DNA of 64,000 nucleotides, taken from NCBI GenBank assembly GCA_030674155.1, contig CM060335.1, forward strand, positions 53,024,361 to 53,088,360. Direction: 5' to 3'. Position 1 is the first letter of the stretch. The number at the start of each line of letters is the position of its first letter. This document shows positions 61,250 to 64,000 of this stretch, in pieces. The position numbers and the translations under genes were made by a program. A model generated the notes under the pieces. That model was given only the letters and a program-made list of their open reading frames with translations, was not told where the DNA came from and searched no databases. The DNA comes from Stramonita haemastoma (taxonomy: Eukaryota; Mollusca; Gastropoda; Neogastropoda; Muricidae).

Positions 61250-61434
61250 AAATAAATTTCACTTTTTTAAAAGTTTGTTATCTAAGCTTTCTAGTGATTT
61301 ACAACTTTACACACTTAGTTCAGTTTTACATATTAAGGGTTGTTTGACCTCACCCTGCTTCAAAACAACACTGGCCACTGTTAATTCTGCCAGCAGCACT
61401 GAGTACCACTGCCGTTAATTCAGCGCTACCAGGG
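61250..61434 (+). mobile_element. piggyBac-like 3' end fragment
   Basis: Matches the last ~180 bp of 49139-50258 and ends GCGCTACCAGGG followed by TTAA at 61435-61438. Confidence 0.75.
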
Positions 61435-61438
61435 TTAA

Positions 61439-62085
61439 GAACAGACCAAGACAGGAAATCTGGACAAACCTGCAGTTCATGGGTCCAGCCTCTCTGCGTT
61501 GATCTGTTCTGTTGATCTGTGCAGCAGTCACAGTCAGGGCAGGTCTGTGTGTGAGATCTTCAGGCTGCTTTCCCCTCAGTCACAGTCATGACAGGTCTCT
61601 GTGTGATTTTCAGGCTGCTTTCTCCCCTCAGCTGTCCCAGTCTCGCCACAGTCCAGCGCCATCTGTAACCACAGTTTCCTGAGTTAGATCTGTTCCTCTA
61701 CAAGACAAGCTTCCTTTCTGCAGGGTTTTATTTTCATTGGAACTCTCTTGTTGCCCGGCCCCAAGGGGAAAAATCTATATACATACATAGGTCAATGGCA
61801 AAGCCTTTAATGAATAATGTCTCAAATGCTTTCATTTAAAGATTTCATCTTCTAGAGTTTTGTGAAGTCTTTGATAAATCATTTTCATCATGATGACGAA
61901 ATTCTAACTGGCTACCTGCACTTGTTTTCCCAACTACAATGTTGCTATTAAATAATTATCAACAGGCTGCTACTTTACACTTGTTAGCAATCTTTCAATG
62001 GCTAGAGTCTAAAACAACAAAAACTAAATCTACTATGCAGCAAAGTTAATCTAAAAACAAGAAGCAAAAACCAGACAGAAAACAA
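61439..62085 (-). other. Unassigned sequence with a weak exon candidate
   Basis: On the minus strand GTGGTTACAG| is followed at about 61662 by ATGGCGCTGGACTGTGGCG, open for 22 codons, and CTGCAG|GTTTGT lies at about 61474. Two ~52-bp direct repeats (61530-61635) sit between, and the frame stops at TGA, so coding is doubtful. The rest is unassigned. Confidence 0.25.
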
Positions 62086-62086
62086 A

Positions 62087-62145
<59 letters not shown>

Positions 62146-62373
62146 CACCAGAGATATAGATGAACAGACAGACAGAGACAGAGAGACAGCCACAAAGAAA
62201 TCAACCGAGTTGAAGGGACTGCTCCTCAAGGCCACCAGCGGTTGACTGACGCCCTCCATCCCTCCATCCATCCATCCATCCCAGTGGTCAGTACTCAGAG
62301 GCCAGGCAGTAGGAACCGCTGTTGCTCTGACACTTGTGAGGACTGTGCAGTCTGAGGCTGTGGACACAACAAC

Positions 62374-62421
<48 letters not shown>

Positions 62422-62595
62422 GATGATGATGATGAAGATGAAGATGATGATGATGAAGATGATGATGATGATGGTGGTGATTATGATGGAGGTGGTGATG
62501 GTGGTTTTTTGAAACAACAAACTCTAACCCCCCCCCCAAAAAAAAAGAAAACAACACATGCATGCATGCACATGCACAAACACACACATGGGGGA
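62086..62595. repeat. (CA)n, (CCAT)n, (GAT)n arrays and spacer
   Basis: CA 62091-62142, CCATC repeats 62253-62280, GAT 62372-62475, C-run 62528-62537. An acceptor-like TGTGTCCACAG (minus, about 62365) with a short open piece was seen but not supported as an exon. Confidence 0.7.
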
Positions 62596-63125
62596 CGGGA
62601 CAGCCTGGTGGTTAGAGTGATGCGCATTGCGCACTTATGATCTGCTGACCCAGATTCAAATCTTGTTCGAGAGGATTTTACCTCTGGAGTTACTATCAGT
62701 GCCGACTCCACTCCCCCTAAAGTCCTTCAGATGAGACTATTATCTGAAGTCCCGTGCACGAATGCATGCAGAACATCTTGCTTACATGTTAAAACAAGCG
62801 GAAAGTACGTCGACCAAAACAGACCTGGCGCAGAAGCATTGAAGCAGAGACGAAGGCAGCCGGAATGACGTGGGCTGAGCTGAAGAGGATCTCCCAGAAC
62901 CAAGTACATTGGAGGAGTGTTGTTGTGGCCCTTTGTTCCCATGGGAATCCACAGGTATAAGTCAGCAAGTCACGTGTTATAACCCCTTCCGCTTTCCAGA
63001 AGAGTCACCGTTGTGTGCTGGTGTGAACAGATGACAAAAAATGTCCAAAACTCCATACACATGGGGACTGGATGTAAAAAAGCACATGATTGCTTATTCT
63101 ATTATCCTTGAAATAAAGGAATAAA
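62596..63125 (+). mobile_element. SINE family 2 interrupted by a LINE tail
   Basis: SINE body 62596-62795 and 3' part 62963-63125 surround the LINE piece below. ACATGTTAAAA before and ACGTGTTATAA after it look like an aged target duplication of SINE sequence. Confidence 0.7.
62796..62960 (+). pseudogene. LINE RT C-terminal tail, open to stop
   Basis: 55 codons in one frame: KRKVRRPKQTWRRSIEAETK, AAGMTWAELKRISQNQ, then VVVALCSHGNPQV and TAA. It is followed by AAGTCAGCAAGTCA, the LINE's 3' repeat. 5'-truncated insertion within a SINE. Confidence 0.7.
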
Positions 63126-63370
63126 AAAGAAATAAAATACAAAAAATGTTTTAAAGATAGAAAAAATAATTTAATTTAAAATTAAATTTAAAAAAGCAAA
63201 AAACGACTACTGATGCAAGAACCACCCCTTTTCTAAAGCCATTTACAATAAGAAAATAAGACTACTCTGCACTCTACTCATGAAAAAAGGGAAAGTTGAA
63301 AATCAAATCTTTTGTCTGCAAAACTGAAAACTATCGTGTGTTGTCACTGTTGTCATGAAAGAAAACTGCC
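62990..63370. repeat. Left copy of ~640-bp edge duplication
   Basis: Matches 63625-64000 (ACTCCATACACATGGGGACT; AATAAGACTACTCTGCACTC; AATCAAATCTTTTGTCTGC). Confidence 0.85.
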
Positions 63371-63579
63371 AAAGAAAAATACCAGCTTTGCTTTACTAAC
63401 GCTAAAACCTGAAGTGGAACTGGTGCTGTGATGTAGTTGAAGGAAAGGGTTCAAATCTTTGCCACCCTGTGAGGAATTTTGCCCTTCACACTGGTGCTGA
63501 TGTCCCTGAGGTGGATTGGCAGGTGAGCCTCTTACCTGGAAAACAAAAAATGCCCGTTTGATCCCCGTTTGATTCAAAC
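63371..63579. other. Spacer with SINE-like B-box remnant
   Basis: AAGGGTTCAAATCTTTGCC resembles a B-box region. The minus-strand ORF across it is not supported as a gene. Confidence 0.35.
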
Positions 63580-63760
63580 ATTTTTTGCGGCTAAAGGCTC
63601 TTTTACTTGCGCTAAAACCAGTTCCGCTTTTCAGATGAGTAGCAATTTAGTGCTGGTGGGAACAGATGATCAAAAATTTCCATAACTCCATACACATGGG
63701 GACTGGATGTATAAAAGCACATGACTGCTTATTCTACTATCCTTGAAATAAGCGATTTAA
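63580..63760 (+). mobile_element. SINE family 2, 3' part
   Basis: From TAAAACCAGTTCCGCTTTTC to TATCCTTGAAATAAGCG. Confidence 0.7.
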
Positions 63761-64000
63761 AAAAAGAAATAGAAAAATATTTTTAAGATAGAAAAAAAAA
63801 AAAAAAATTATTTTTTTTAAAACAAACCACACGACTACTGCAACAACTACCACTTTTGTAAAGCCATTTAAAATAAGAAAATAAGACTACTCTGCACTCT
63901 ACTCATGAAAAAAGAGAAAGTTGAAAATCAAATCTTTTGTCTGCAAAACTAAAAACCATTGCATGTTATCACTGTTTTCTAACAAGGAAGAAAAGTGCCA
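63625..64000. repeat. Right copy of edge duplication, runs off the window
   Basis: About 85-90 percent similar to 62990-63370 by eye, with differing A-runs. Confidence 0.85.

Noticed and set aside
63353..63577. Minus-strand exon (SPANPPQGHQHQCEGQN)
   Set aside because: It follows a good acceptor-like tract, but the plus strand there looks like a SINE B-box region and there is no donor.

Overview
This is repeat-dominated DNA from an animal nuclear genome. A marine mollusc, probably a gastropod, is the best guess. That rests on the mix of non-LTR retrotransposons of several kinds, tRNA-derived SINEs, piggyBac-type elements, very many (GT)n/(CA)n arrays and GT...AG splice-like junctions. No conserved housekeeping gene is present to prove it. 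I see no bacterial operon, rRNA gene, free-standing tRNA gene or CRISPR array.

Layout. About 0.2-19.15 kb: a plus-strand series of exon-like blocks. Short ones (187-312, 5165-5290, 6066-6364, 6955-7308) carry a degenerate LQDY..LLDTIED repeat. They alternate with very long purine-rich blocks (847-4513, 8263-9809, 17090-19149, perhaps 11560-12789) rich in Gln, Glu, Asp, Asn and Lys codons. Several of these end at good splice donors followed by (GT)n. All frames are interrupted, so this is a decayed gene, a non-coding transcript or a misassembled low-complexity gene. A SINE (7462-7747), a broken LINE (14823-15605) and a pyrimidine-rich zone (12790-14280) lie within it. About 20.3-31 kb is retrotransposon territory: two further LINE 3' ends, a tRNA-derived SINE, and on the minus strand a coiled-coil/SGNH-hydrolase ORF (28313-30948) upstream of an endonuclease/reverse-transcriptase ORF (24242-27036). 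These two fit ORF1 and ORF2 of one decayed LINE.

About 31-45 kb: mostly non-coding sequence with tandem minisatellites, several SINE copies, a degraded piggyBac-like element (42589-43435) and a MITE-like element (43698-44110). About 45.2-49.1 kb: a minus-strand terminal coding exon with an AATAAA signal, then a 3.4-kb satellite of 14/16-bp units directly upstream of its splice acceptor. 49.1-50.3 kb: a piggyBac-like element with TTAA at both ends. 50.3-58.6 kb: four and a fraction tandem copies of a ~1.9-kb unit holding minus-strand exon-like blocks; one copy is interrupted by a 422-bp MITE with a clean 4-bp target duplication. 58.6-64 kb: a thicket of SINE copies, LINE tails and piggyBac fragments arranged in local duplications.

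Most of the window is mobile-element debris and tandem repeats. The host signal is limited to the terminal exon near 45.6 kb, the exon-like blocks in the two tandem arrays, and a few weak single exons. The most novel-looking items are the MITE family (two copies, empty site visible in sister repeats), the piggyBac-like family, the exon-cassette arrays, and the SGNH-type ORF1 broken mainly at G-runs.
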